This document shows positions 48,792-58,008 of a DNA stretch of 64,000 nt, in pieces. Position numbers and translations under genes: made by a program. The notes under the pieces are model-generated. The model was not told the origin of the DNA, searched no databases, and was given only the letters and a program-made list of their open reading frames with translations. The DNA is from Spirochaeta lutea. GTDB taxonomy: Bacteria > Spirochaetota > Spirochaetia > DSM-27196 > Salinispiraceae. The DNA lies in assembly GCF_000758165.1 (NCBI RefSeq), contig NZ_JNUP01000072.1, forward strand, positions 40,496 to 104,495, given 5' to 3'. The first letter of the stretch is position 1. Each line of letters begins with the position of its first letter.

Positions 48792-51365
48792 ATGGCAGAA
48801 AAGGTACTGGTAATTGTAGAGTCCCCCACCAAGGCGCGGACTATCAGCAGGTTTCTCCCCAAGAATTTCATCGTTGAGGCGAGTGTGGGACATATACGTG
48901 ATCTTCCCCAGACCGCCTCGGATGTTCCGAAGAAGTACAAGGGGGAGTCCTGGGCGCGACTTGGCATTGATGTGGAGCACGACTTTACTCCGCTCTACAT
49001 TACCCCCAAGGGTAAAACCAAGGTAATTAATGAGCTCAAGCGTAAATTAAAGGACGCCGATGCCCTGTTCCTGGCGACTGACGAGGACCGGGAGGGAGAG
49101 AGTATTTCTTGGCATCTGGTTGATTTGCTTAAGCCTAAGCAGCCGGTACGGCGAATGGTATTCCACGAGATAACCAAGCAGGCTATAGCCAAGGCCATAG
49201 AGAATCCCCGGGACATTGATATGAACCTGGTCCGGGCGCAGGAGACCCGCCGTATCCTGGATCGGTTGTACGGGTTCACCCTCTCGCCGCTGATCTGGAA
49301 AAAGATTGCCTACGGGTTATCTGCGGGTCGGGTTCAGAGTTCCGGTCTGCGGATGATTGTAGAACGGGAGCGTGAACGGATTCGGTTTAAAAAATCCGTG
49401 TATTGGGATCTCAAAGCAACCCTGACAGCTCCTGACACCGGCAGCACCCAGGTGTTCGAGGCTAAGCTGCTACAGGCCTACGGAAAACGCGTAGCATCCG
49501 GCAAGGATTTCGATTCGACCACCGGGGAGGTAGTCCAGGGCAAGGACATCATCGTTCTAACCGAAGACCAGGCGGTTAACCTGGCTGCGTCTTTGGAATC
49601 TGAGGCCTGGAAGGTCCTGGAGCTCTCGGAGAAGCAGACCACCAGCCGCCCAGCTCCACCCTTCATAACCTCCACCCTTCAGCAGGAGGGAAACAGGAAA
49701 CTTGGCATGAGTTCCCGGGAGACCATGCGTACCGCCCAGCGGCTCTACGAGGAGGGGCTGATCACCTACATGAGAACCGACAGCCCCACTCTATCCAACG
49801 AGGCTATCGAAGGAGCCAGGGCTACTATTTCGGATCAGTACGGTCAGGATTACCTCAGCGCCGAGGTTCGGCAGTATGCATCAAAATCCAAGGGTGCCCA
49901 GGAGGCCCACGAGGCAATCCGCCCAGCGGGATCTTCCTTTCTCCATCCGGATCAGACGGGTCTCTCAGGGCGGGAAAAAGCCCTCTACGAGCTCATTTGG
50001 AAACGAACCCTGGCGACCCAAATGGCTGAGGCTAAAAAACTCAGCGTCTCCGCCAAGATCGGGGTTGGTGAGGGGGTGTTCCAGGCAAATGGAACCCGAA
50101 TTCTCTTCCCCGGATTTCTGAGGGTCTATGTGGAAGGCAAGGACGATCCGGAAGCAGCATTGGAGGACAAAGAGGTGCTTCTCCCCCCCCTGAAGGAGGG
50201 AACCCTCTGCCTTCCCCAGAGCCTCGAAACCCTCTACCATGAAACCAAGCCACCCGCCCGGTTTACCGAAGCAAGCCTCATCCAGCGCCTGGAGAAGGAG
50301 GGCATCGGAAGACCGAGCACCTATGCAAGTATCCTGAGCACCCTCTATGACCGGGGGTACGTTCGGAAGCTCGGCACCGCCCTGGTTCCAACCTTTACCG
50401 GATTCGGCGTGGTTCAATTCCTAGAAAAGAACTTTCACCAGCTGGTAAAATACAGCTTCACCTCGGAGATGGAACAGAGCCTGGATGAGATCGCCGAGGG
50501 GAAAAAAGACCGGCTTGAGTACCTAAAACAGTTCTACCTGGGAGAGGACGGGCTACTCCATAAGGTGGAATCCCGGGAGGGACAGATCAAGCCGGAGGAA
50601 TCCCGAACCATCGATCTACCCCAGCTGGAGCACGCCGTGGCGGTTAAGATCGGCCGTTTCGGACCCTACATCGTCTGTAATGAAGCAGAAAGCGGTGAAG
50701 AGATACACGCCTCCATTCCCGAGGACATCGCTCCCGGGGATCTATCCAAGGACGATATTAATGATCTCATTGAACTGCAGAAAAACGGTCCTAAACCCAT
50801 CGGATATCATCCCGACACCCAGGAACCAATCTTCTGCCTGGTAGGGCGGTACGGGCCCTATGTACAGCTTGGCGAGGCCACCGAGGAGACCCCCAAACCC
50901 CGGAGAGCAGGCCTGCCCCGGGATGTCTCGCCGAAGGATGTCAGTATGGAACTGGCGGTAAAACTGTTAAGCCTGCCCCGGGTTCTGGGACTGCATCCCG
51001 AAACGGGTAAGGAGATCTCGGCCAATGTAGGACGTTTCGGCCCCTTCGTGGTTCATGACGGGGATTTTAGGAGCCTCAAAAAGGATGATGATGTCTACAC
51101 CGTCGGCTTGGACCGCGCCTTGGAGATCCTCAGTGAACCAAAAACGGGGGGCCGAGGATCGAAACTGGTGAAGGATCTCGGCAGGGATGAGGCCGGTAAA
51201 AAGGTGGGGTTGTACGAGGGAAAATACGGTCCCTTCCTGAAATACGGAACAAAAAACATCGGTATTCCCGAGGATAAACGCCAGGAGTCCTTTCTCCAAA
51301 ACCTCACCCTGGAACAGGCCATGGTATTTATTTCGCCCAAAACCCAGAAGGGCGGCAAGTCCTGA
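48792..51365 (+). CDS. topA: DNA topoisomerase I (type IA)
   Basis: Relaxes negative supercoils (857 residues). The TOPRIM domain contains ESPTKA and DEDREGE, and the catalytic Tyr is in ITYMRTDSPTL. Strand-passage domains are complete. Instead of C-terminal Cys4 zinc fingers it has four repeats of the G[RK][FY]GP[FY] type (about residues 620-830), the Topo_C TOPRIM-associated form known from several phyla. ATG 48792 follows GAGG and gives the family start MAEKVLVIVESPTKA; the longer open frame overlaps the divergent cdd gene. Confidence 0.95.
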   Translation: MAEKVLVIVESPTKARTISRFLPKNFIVEASVGHIRDLPQTASDVPKKYKGESWARLGIDVEHDFTPLYITPKGKTKVINELKRKLKDADALFLATDEDREGESISWHLVDLLKPKQPVRRMVFHEITKQAIAKAIENPRDIDMNLVRAQETRRILDRLYGFTLSPLIWKKIAYGLSAGRVQSSGLRMIVERERERIRFKKSVYWDLKATLTAPDTGSTQVFEAKLLQAYGKRVASGKDFDSTTGEVVQGKDIIVLTEDQAVNLAASLESEAWKVLELSEKQTTSRPAPPFITSTLQQEGNRKLGMSSRETMRTAQRLYEEGLITYMRTDSPTLSNEAIEGARATISDQYGQDYLSAEVRQYASKSKGAQEAHEAIRPAGSSFLHPDQTGLSGREKALYELIWKRTLATQMAEAKKLSVSAKIGVGEGVFQANGTRILFPGFLRVYVEGKDDPEAALEDKEVLLPPLKEGTLCLPQSLETLYHETKPPARFTEASLIQRLEKEGIGRPSTYASILSTLYDRGYVRKLGTALVPTFTGFGVVQFLEKNFHQLVKYSFTSEMEQSLDEIAEGKKDRLEYLKQFYLGEDGLLHKVESREGQIKPEESRTIDLPQLEHAVAVKIGRFGPYIVCNEAESGEEIHASIPEDIAPGDLSKDDINDLIELQKNGPKPIGYHPDTQEPIFCLVGRYGPYVQLGEATEETPKPRRAGLPRDVSPKDVSMELAVKLLSLPRVLGLHPETGKEISANVGRFGPFVVHDGDFRSLKKDDDVYTVGLDRALEILSEPKTGGRGSKLVKDLGRDEAGKKVGLYEGKYGPFLKYGTKNIGIPEDKRQESFLQNLTLEQAMVFISPKTQKGGKS

Positions 51366-51739
51366 CAACAGGGTTCATCCTCGGCGCTTCGAATCAAGGG
51401 GATCCGGAGGGCCGGGGGTAGACGATGCCCCGCCCCTGGCTTTCTGGCTACGGGCTTTGATAATGCGTAACAGGGTGTACACTACATCGGACCAAGAGGC
51501 GTTCCCCGCGGTCCGCATCCAGAAATGGTGCCGGTGCAGAGAAGTACCGGTGCAGAGATGGTATCGCAGCCGGGATAGGCGCATTCTTAATATAGTACCC
51601 CGGCGACACCACCCATGGGAGGACCTATCGGTTGCTCCTCTATATCCGGTGTCGTTTACAACCTTTTACGCACGATAATTCCTTCACACACTACGAACCT
51701 TCGCCCCCTGGATGAGAAACGCGGAGAAATTAATCGATA
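51366..51739. other. 374-bp spacer after topA, no convincing gene
   Basis: Contains a short direct repeat (GGTGCAGAGA twice, near 51532 and 51550) and a 69-codon minus-strand frame at 51375-51584 without ribosome site or recognisable product. No terminator with a clear T-run was seen for either flanking gene. Confidence 0.5.
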
Positions 51740-52801
51740 TTAATCGAGGTCGATAAGATCGTTGATGAAGTACCGGCGGTAGGGGCTCACATCCCGCTGC
51801 TCCCGGCTGAATTCCTGGTACAGTACGGAAGCCTGGTGGTTAATGGCATCCACAGCCTGCCCCAGGGTTTCCTGGGCGGTGATCCGGTCCTGCAGGGAGA
51901 CAAGCAGCTGATTTATTACACCCACACCGTATTTCAGGAAGGTACCGGTGCTCACGGTGGTAATGTAGCGCTGGCGCGCTGCGAAGGCCAGATCGTCTCC
52001 GGCATCCGGAACTTGGCTCTCTGCGTCCGCCTTCAGCTCCTGGTATGCTGCTTGGGAATCCTGGAAGTTCTTCTGCAGCCGGGTGAGTAAATCCCCTATC
52101 TTCGTCAGATACTCTGCCAGGGTGATTTCATTGTCCCTGACAAGGGAATTATGTTCGATGAGAGAATACACAATGTCCTGATCAACTCCCCGGAGAAATA
52201 GCGAGGCTGAGGCAAGCTTATCAACCTCCAGGGCCTGTACCAGGTATTCCTCATACCCGCTGAGGCTGTATCCCCCTGCCAGATACCGGGAGATAAACAG
52301 GGTCTGGATGTACAGGGCATCCATACTGTACAAGTAGCGTTCTACCGGCTGGGAATAGGAGGTCTGAAACTGTTCACCCAATTCCAAATAGTTCCGTGCA
52401 TGCACCAGGGCCTCCACCACCAGGGACAGGGCAAGACTCGGATAGCGATCGGAGAGATCGAATAGGCTGGGGTTAATCACCAGATAGGCCTGATTCTCAT
52501 GGTAACTGAAATAGACGCTGGATAACTTATCAATACCCTCCAACTGGTCGCGGGAAAAGAGGATGAGGATATCCCGGGATCGTAGGGCGGGCCGCACCTG
52601 TTGATACATCTTTCGCACCTCGTCCCCCTCCCCTGGCTGGCTTGTAACCAGGAGATCATCAATGGTCCGTAACAACCCGGAAAACCGTTGACCCAATTGC
52701 TGGTCATCCTGAAGCCCGTCGGTGGCCTGTGCGCCCCCCAGCCCTGGAGCCATAAGCAATACAATCACCCCCAAAACGGGGATGATACGCCGAACCCCCA
52801 T
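51740..52801 (-). CDS. Exported protein of unknown function
   Basis: 353 residues, not recognised. The N-terminal signal peptide MGVRRIIPVLGVIVLLMAPG (cut around residue 25) is clear. The mature part is mostly helical with no cysteines in the part inspected, and looks periplasmic. It begins immediately after the stop of the PASTA gene. The four genes def, fmt, PASTA and this one form one tightly packed unit. Confidence 0.7.
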   Translation of the reverse strand: MGVRRIIPVLGVIVLLMAPGLGGAQATDGLQDDQQLGQRFSGLLRTIDDLLVTSQPGEGDEVRKMYQQVRPALRSRDILILFSRDQLEGIDKLSSVYFSYHENQAYLVINPSLFDLSDRYPSLALSLVVEALVHARNYLELGEQFQTSYSQPVERYLYSMDALYIQTLFISRYLAGGYSLSGYEEYLVQALEVDKLASASLFLRGVDQDIVYSLIEHNSLVRDNEITLAEYLTKIGDLLTRLQKNFQDSQAAYQELKADAESQVPDAGDDLAFAARQRYITTVSTGTFLKYGVGVINQLLVSLQDRITAQETLGQAVDAINHQASVLYQEFSREQRDVSPYRRYFINDLIDLD

Positions 52802-54118
52802 TTACTCTTCTTCCTTAACAACCAGGTACCGTAATAACTCCCCTCCGAAGGCAGAAACGACGATCTGGGCACCCTCTTCCAGGAGGTAGGGAAAACTAAT
52901 CTGCCCTCCGGGATGTTGGGTGGTAAACAGCTCCCTGCGCTCCCCGCTCGGTTCGATAACCTCCACGAATAACTCCACGGGTACCGCATACCTGGGCAGT
53001 GTCCGGGTAAACAGGCCGAAAACCTGCCGTGCCCCTACCCTTCGAATGGGCTGAATCTCCAGGCTTACCGGGGTGCTTTGTTCAACCACTGCTCCCGGCT
53101 GAGGCTCCTGACTCACCACGATACCCCCGGCCGTGGTTTCATCCACATCGGCGAGGGTGAAGGTAAAGGGTTGATTTTGACCGGCCAACAGACTCATAGC
53201 GCGGTTGTAATCCAAATTGACGTAATTCGGAACCGAGAAGGTCTGCACCTCGGGACCTCGGGAAACCAGGAGGTTCAAGGGCGTTAGGCCCGTGAGTTCC
53301 GCGCCCGGCGCTGGATCCTGGTCTAGGATGGTACCCGGTTCTGAATCGTCGAATACGTAGTTTACTGAATTTCCGGTTATCTGGAGCAGGGGCTTGTAGG
53401 TGGCGAAGAGCACCTGGAGTTCCTGTTCCACCTCCTGGAGCTGGCGGCCGATATAGTCATCAACCCGGTCAACCACCGCCCCCTTGCTGACGGTGAGCAG
53501 CACCGATCGGCCGGCCTTTAACCGGCTGCCCGGACCGGGTTTTTGTTCCACAACCCTGCCCTTGAGTGAGGGGTCGGAGAAGAACCGCTGCTCTATCTGG
53601 GCGTAGAGTCCCCGGGCTTGAAGCTGCTCCATGGCGTTACCAAGCTCCTCGTCCGTCAGAGCAGGCACGGTTATGGTTTCCGCTCCTTGGAGCGCTACAA
53701 TGAAGGCGGTAACCGCTGAGAGCACTACCAGCACTGCGATACCGACAAAACTCCATACCAGGATCTTAAAATACCGGTTTTCCGGGGGATCATCCTTTCG
53801 CGGAAACCAGCCGGATGGTCCACGGCCTTTTCTGGAGCCGGATTTGCCCTTGAAGAAGGGCAGCCTGAATCGGCGGGCCGCGGGACCAGATGCGTTTCCG
53901 TCATCAGCGTCGCCGGCTGGGGTAGTTTCAGGGGAGGCTGGCGCTTCCGGTTGGGGGGACTCCTGGGAATCCCGGGGGGGATGGGTACCCAATTCCGCCT
54001 GGCCGGGCTGAGGGTCTGGGGCTAGGGGCTGATCTTCTTGAATGTTCCGGGTTTCATCGGAACCGTCTATCTCCTGGCTCTCTTCGGAGATGGCTGGCTT
54101 TTGCTGTTTTTTACTCAT
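52802..54118 (-). CDS. PASTA-domain membrane protein without kinase domain
   Basis: 438 residues. An acidic, Pro-rich cytoplasmic segment (1-80) and a basic patch precede one membrane helix (about 119-142). Three PASTA-type domains follow outside (about 148-355), each with the (G/D)xxxxxxQxPxPG pattern (VVEQKPGPGSRLKAG, ILDQDPAPGAEL, VVSQEPQPGAVV). A beta-rich end follows. PASTA domains bind peptidoglycan fragments or muropeptides in Ser/Thr kinases and PBPs; no kinase domain is present here. Start ATG 54116-54118 behind GGAGG overlaps fmt by 8 bp. Confidence 0.85.
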   Translation of the reverse strand: MSKKQQKPAISEESQEIDGSDETRNIQEDQPLAPDPQPGQAELGTHPPRDSQESPQPEAPASPETTPAGDADDGNASGPAARRFRLPFFKGKSGSRKGRGPSGWFPRKDDPPENRYFKILVWSFVGIAVLVVLSAVTAFIVALQGAETITVPALTDEELGNAMEQLQARGLYAQIEQRFFSDPSLKGRVVEQKPGPGSRLKAGRSVLLTVSKGAVVDRVDDYIGRQLQEVEQELQVLFATYKPLLQITGNSVNYVFDDSEPGTILDQDPAPGAELTGLTPLNLLVSRGPEVQTFSVPNYVNLDYNRAMSLLAGQNQPFTFTLADVDETTAGGIVVSQEPQPGAVVEQSTPVSLEIQPIRRVGARQVFGLFTRTLPRYAVPVELFVEVIEPSGERRELFTTQHPGGQISFPYLLEEGAQIVVSAFGGELLRYLVVKEEE

Positions 54119-55091
54119 GTATTCCTCCAAGGTGTGATCCAAGAAAATCCTGTACCCCGTTTACAAAGCTCTTAAAATCCATTTGCTTCTTGGATTGCAA
54201 TTGCAGGCTCTGCAGGGCTATTTGACCATCCCCCGTTTGTACCAAAATACCGGATTTTTTGTCTATGCCTAGTACGGAACCCGGAGGTTGTTGGGAGGAC
54301 TGGGCCTCATTATAAACCACTGCGGCATGGATTGTAAGCTTGAGACCCTTCCAATAGGTGTAGGCACCCGGCCAGGGACGGTAGGCCCGAACCCTACGGT
54401 GAATTTCAATGCTGGAATCCGACCAGGTTATCAGTCCGTCTTCCTTCGTGATAATCCGGCAATAGGTAGCCTTGGAATGATCTTGAGGCTCGGGCCGGGC
54501 TAGGCCGGCCTGCAGGTCCTGCAAAACCTGGAGCACCATTTCAGCTCCCCTGGACGCCGTGCTCTCGAGCAGCTCATGGGCGTATTCATCCCCGACAAGG
54601 GCTAAGGGTTCCTGAAGCAGGATATCTCCGGCGTCCATCTTCTGGGATAGGTATTGCACCGTGATGCCCGTTTGATGGAGCCCGGCCAGAATCGCAGCCT
54701 GAAGGGGCGAGGGGCCGCGGAATTGGGGAAGGAGACTCGGGTGCAGGTTGATTCCTCCCCGAGGAAACAGGGCGAGAAATTTGGGGCCGAAGATTCGACC
54801 GTAGGCGACACAGACCAGGATATCCGGCTGTAACTCCGCCACAGCATCCCGGACAGCCTGATCCAGACGCTGGGGTTTTAGTACCGCCACGCCTTCGGCA
54901 TGCTCCTGCACAAATTGAGACACTGGACTGGGTTTCAGGGTTTTCCCCCGTTTCCCCGGAGCATCGGGGTTTGTGAGCACACCGACCAGCCGGATAGTCT
55001 CAGGATTGTTAACCATGGCGGCCAGGGTCGGTACGGAGAAATCCGGGGTTCCGGCGAAAAGAACTCTCAGGGGGGACAACTTGTTGTTCAT
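54111..55091 (-). CDS. fmt: Methionyl-tRNA formyltransferase
   Basis: Formylates initiator Met-tRNA with 10-formyl-THF (326 residues). LRVLFAGTPDFSVPTL at the start, the catalytic NLHPSLLPQFRGPSPLQAAIL region (Asn and His) and the OB-like C-terminal domain are complete. It lies 5 bp after def, the usual pairing. Confidence 0.95.
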   Translation of the reverse strand: MNNKLSPLRVLFAGTPDFSVPTLAAMVNNPETIRLVGVLTNPDAPGKRGKTLKPSPVSQFVQEHAEGVAVLKPQRLDQAVRDAVAELQPDILVCVAYGRIFGPKFLALFPRGGINLHPSLLPQFRGPSPLQAAILAGLHQTGITVQYLSQKMDAGDILLQEPLALVGDEYAHELLESTASRGAEMVLQVLQDLQAGLARPEPQDHSKATYCRIITKEDGLITWSDSSIEIHRRVRAYRPWPGAYTYWKGLKLTIHAAVVYNEAQSSQQPPGSVLGIDKKSGILVQTGDGQIALQSLQLQSKKQMDFKSFVNGVQDFLGSHLGGIHE

Positions 55092-55096
55092 GGTAC

Positions 55097-55585
55097 TCAG
55101 GCGCGCATCCGTTTCTCATACAAACGCAGCAGACGTTTTTGACTGCCGGGACGAAGGTACTCATAAAAGAGCGTACCATCCAGATGGTCGTATTCATGCT
55201 GGATGACTCGGGCTAATAGACCGCTAGCCTCTAGGGAAAATTCTCTGCCCTGTTCGTCCCAAGCGGTTACCTGTACCGATTCCGGCCGAGTGACATCGGC
55301 GTATACCCCGGGTATACTCAGACACCCCTCCTCGTAATCGCTGAGTTCCGAGGAGCGGGCAGTAATGATGGGATTTATAAAGGCCCTGGGCTTATCATCG
55401 GGAACGCCTACGACAAACAACCGGTCCATACGGCCGATCTGAACCCCTGCCAACCCGATTCCTTTGGAAAGCTGCATGGTTTCGATCATATCATGGACAA
55501 GTTTCTCTAGGGTTCCGTCAATATTCGCCACCGGGTTTGATACCTCGTGAAGCCTATCATCCGGCAGGGTAACCAAATCTAACAT
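55097..55585 (-). CDS. def: Peptide deformylase
   Basis: Metalloenzyme removing N-formyl groups (162 residues). Motif 1 GIGLAGVQIG (usual GxGLAAxQ), motif 2 EEGCLSIPG with metal ligand Cys88, and motif 3 HEYDH (His130, Glu131, His134) are all present. It pairs with fmt. Confidence 0.95.
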   Translation of the reverse strand: MLDLVTLPDDRLHEVSNPVANIDGTLEKLVHDMIETMQLSKGIGLAGVQIGRMDRLFVVGVPDDKPRAFINPIITARSSELSDYEEGCLSIPGVYADVTRPESVQVTAWDEQGREFSLEASGLLARVIQHEYDHLDGTLFYEYLRPGSQKRLLRLYEKRMRA

Positions 55586-55758
55586 TCTGTTCTCCTCTTG
55601 GAAGGAAAATGTAGGGAACTATACCGGAAAAGTCAATCCAGGGGCATTCATGCCCGGTCCCAGGCGGAAGATGAATAGTGGCATCCCAGCAAAAGAACAG
55701 CCCCGGAATTGGGGGGTGCCGGGTACTCTCCGGGCCGCCATCCTCGGGGACGGTAGAA

Positions 55759-58008
55759 TTAGTTCTGCCCTGGATTCTCCAGGGGAAGGGTAAACCAGAA
55801 TACACTGCCCGAACCCAGCTCGCTCTCAAACCCAATCTTGCCGCCATGGGCAACGACCAGTTTTTTAGAAAGGGCTAATCCGAGACCCGTACCCTCGATA
55901 TCCCGCACCGCGAACGCCCGGCCGAACTCTGTGAAAATCACCTTTTTATCCGAGTCGGCGATTCCGATCCCCGTGTCCCGAACCGAAAAAACGAGCTCCC
56001 GCCCACTGTTCCCCGGCTTTACCTCCAGGTCGACCCGCCCTTGGTTGGTGTACTTCACACCGTTGGTCATCAGATTAAGCAGTACCTGCTTTACCTTCTG
56101 GCCATCCGCCATAATATCTTCCGGGCAGTCTGGATGGATGGTTTTCACGATAGACAGGGTATTGATCTTCCCCTTACTCCGGGCGTAGCTCTCGCTATGA
56201 ACCAGGGCATAATTGATAATCTCGCTTAACCGCTGGGGCCCCTTGGATATCTCAATCACTCCCGACTCGATGCGGGACAGATTTATTACCTCATCAATAA
56301 TATTTATGAGAACCTCCCCGGCCTCCCTGATGGTCGAGTATGCCTTTAGGTAGCTCCGGTCCTGTTCGGCTAAGAGCTGCTTAACCCGTTCCGTCAATTG
56401 GGGATAGTCCGGGAGGGCTGGCAGGGCGTCCTCCAGATAGGATACAAAGGCGGCGATGCCGTTTCCGCGTAGAATCAGGTGGCCGAGATACGCATCCAAA
56501 TGGTCTAGTGCCCTGGCTTCTTCCGGAGAGAGGGGATCGTCATCGGGGCTTTGATGCAATTCCAAATACTGCTCCAGAGCATGGATAAGGTCCTCCGTTT
56601 TATCGTAGGCACCAAAGCGCAGAAGGTCGGTTATTCCGCTAATGGAGTTGAGGGGGGTCCGCAGCTCGTGGTTCATGTTAACCAGGAACCGTGATTTATG
56701 GGTGTTAGCGATTTCCGCCCGAATCCGCGCCTCTTCCAGCTCCCTGGTACGTTCCTGAACCCGTTCTTCCAGGGTCTGGGCGTAGTTGAGAATTTCCTCC
56801 CGTTGGGATCGAATTTGAGAAAAACTTGCCTTCAGTTCAGCGCCGAGTTGATTAAAACTCCGGGAAAGATCCCCAATTTCATCATCACTTTTTATCCCGA
56901 TCTGTAGGAGCGGTCCCTGCTCCCGGAGATGGCGCCGGAGATTTTCCACCCCGTCGGAGAGATCTACCACGGGACGAATAAGAAACCGGGCAATGAGCAC
57001 CGTCATAATAATAATGAGAAACAGTACAGCGGCTGCCACAATCCAAAGGTAGTTCGGCCCTTCGGAGCTACGGAATCTGCTCTTAGGGATACTAATATGC
57101 CCCACATACTCCCCGGGTTCTCCTATGGGCAGTGGAGCATAGACACTGTACTGTTCTACCCCCTCCAGCACCTCTTCCTGGACAGCATCAACCCGAAGGT
57201 CGGATTGCTGAGAAGATGGTAGCCCGGCGAACCAGGGTATAGTAGCAGGAAGCCGTTCCAGCCGACGTCCGTAGGAATCGAACCGGGTGGTAAACACTAG
57301 CTCTGAGGGTATCCGGCCCTGGCTGCCGTAGCGGTTCCACAGTACCGATTGCGGGGTGGTTTCCAATTCTTCAAGCACCGTTCCAGGAACGCGGTAGATG
57401 GAGGTCTCCTGCCCCAGAGAGAAGGTAACAATATCAAACACCTCATGGCTGATCCGGGTATGCAACCCAAGAACCAGAGCCCCCCCGTTCTCCGTCAGCC
57501 CCCCTGTATTCGCCGCTGCTTCTCCCCTGTTCAACACCAGAAACTGAAAAACCAGTAAGCCCTCTTCGCTCACATGGACAACCTGGGTCCTTCCCTCAAG
57601 CACAGATTCAAAGCTCACTAAGCCGGATACAAAGGGATTCATGGCCCTGATCGGCCGGTTATAGACCAGGCTTTGGTCGCGACTCCACATCTGCACCCCC
57701 ACACTGGGCGCCACATCCACCGGTGCGGGCTGGGAGTTGGGCTCGTTTACCGCTGCTAAAAAGTAGGGATCACCACTCAGGCGGATAGCGGTGCCCCTAA
57801 GCTGCTGGAGCTTGTAGCCCAGGTTTGCCTCCAGGGTCTTCTTACCGTAGTTAAGGCTCTCAAGCAACCGCGTCTGAGAAACCCCTAAGGCCTGGTTGGA
57901 GAGGAAGGTGATCAAGGCAATGGTCGGCACTATCATTACCAGGGTGATGATCATACCGATTTTGAGCATGAGGGGGGTGCGGGTGGATCCGTAACTATGG
58001 TTACTCAA
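55759..58008 (-). CDS. Membrane sensor histidine kinase with enlarged dimerisation domain
   Basis: About 749 residues. Membrane helix 1 (about 15-38), an extracytoplasmic sensor domain of some 280 residues, helix 2 (about 320-342), HAMP (343-395) and a coiled coil come first. The phospho-acceptor His447 lies in NMNHELRTPLNS. The second dimerisation helix (VLINIIDEVINLSRIESG) comes roughly 80 residues later than usual, after an acidic helical insert (about 465-560). The ATPase domain has N-box LLNLMTNGVKYT, DTGIGI and GTGLGLAL. I place the start at TTG 58006-58008 (GGGAG eight bases upstream), overlapping the lipoprotein stop; ATG 57969 is an alternative. Confidence 0.87.
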   Translation of the reverse strand: MSNHSYGSTRTPLMLKIGMIITLVMIVPTIALITFLSNQALGVSQTRLLESLNYGKKTLEANLGYKLQQLRGTAIRLSGDPYFLAAVNEPNSQPAPVDVAPSVGVQMWSRDQSLVYNRPIRAMNPFVSGLVSFESVLEGRTQVVHVSEEGLLVFQFLVLNRGEAAANTGGLTENGGALVLGLHTRISHEVFDIVTFSLGQETSIYRVPGTVLEELETTPQSVLWNRYGSQGRIPSELVFTTRFDSYGRRLERLPATIPWFAGLPSSQQSDLRVDAVQEEVLEGVEQYSVYAPLPIGEPGEYVGHISIPKSRFRSSEGPNYLWIVAAAVLFLIIIMTVLIARFLIRPVVDLSDGVENLRRHLREQGPLLQIGIKSDDEIGDLSRSFNQLGAELKASFSQIRSQREEILNYAQTLEERVQERTRELEEARIRAEIANTHKSRFLVNMNHELRTPLNSISGITDLLRFGAYDKTEDLIHALEQYLELHQSPDDDPLSPEEARALDHLDAYLGHLILRGNGIAAFVSYLEDALPALPDYPQLTERVKQLLAEQDRSYLKAYSTIREAGEVLINIIDEVINLSRIESGVIEISKGPQRLSEIINYALVHSESYARSKGKINTLSIVKTIHPDCPEDIMADGQKVKQVLLNLMTNGVKYTNQGRVDLEVKPGNSGRELVFSVRDTGIGIADSDKKVIFTEFGRAFAVRDIEGTGLGLALSKKLVVAHGGKIGFESELGSGSVFWFTLPLENPGQN

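Noticed and set aside
51375-51584. 69-codon minus-strand frame after topA
   Set aside because: No ribosome site, no match and low-complexity end; could not be supported as a gene.
55586-55758. Possible small gene between def and the histidine kinase
   Set aside because: Only short frames without start signals; GC-rich inverted repeats but no clear terminator.
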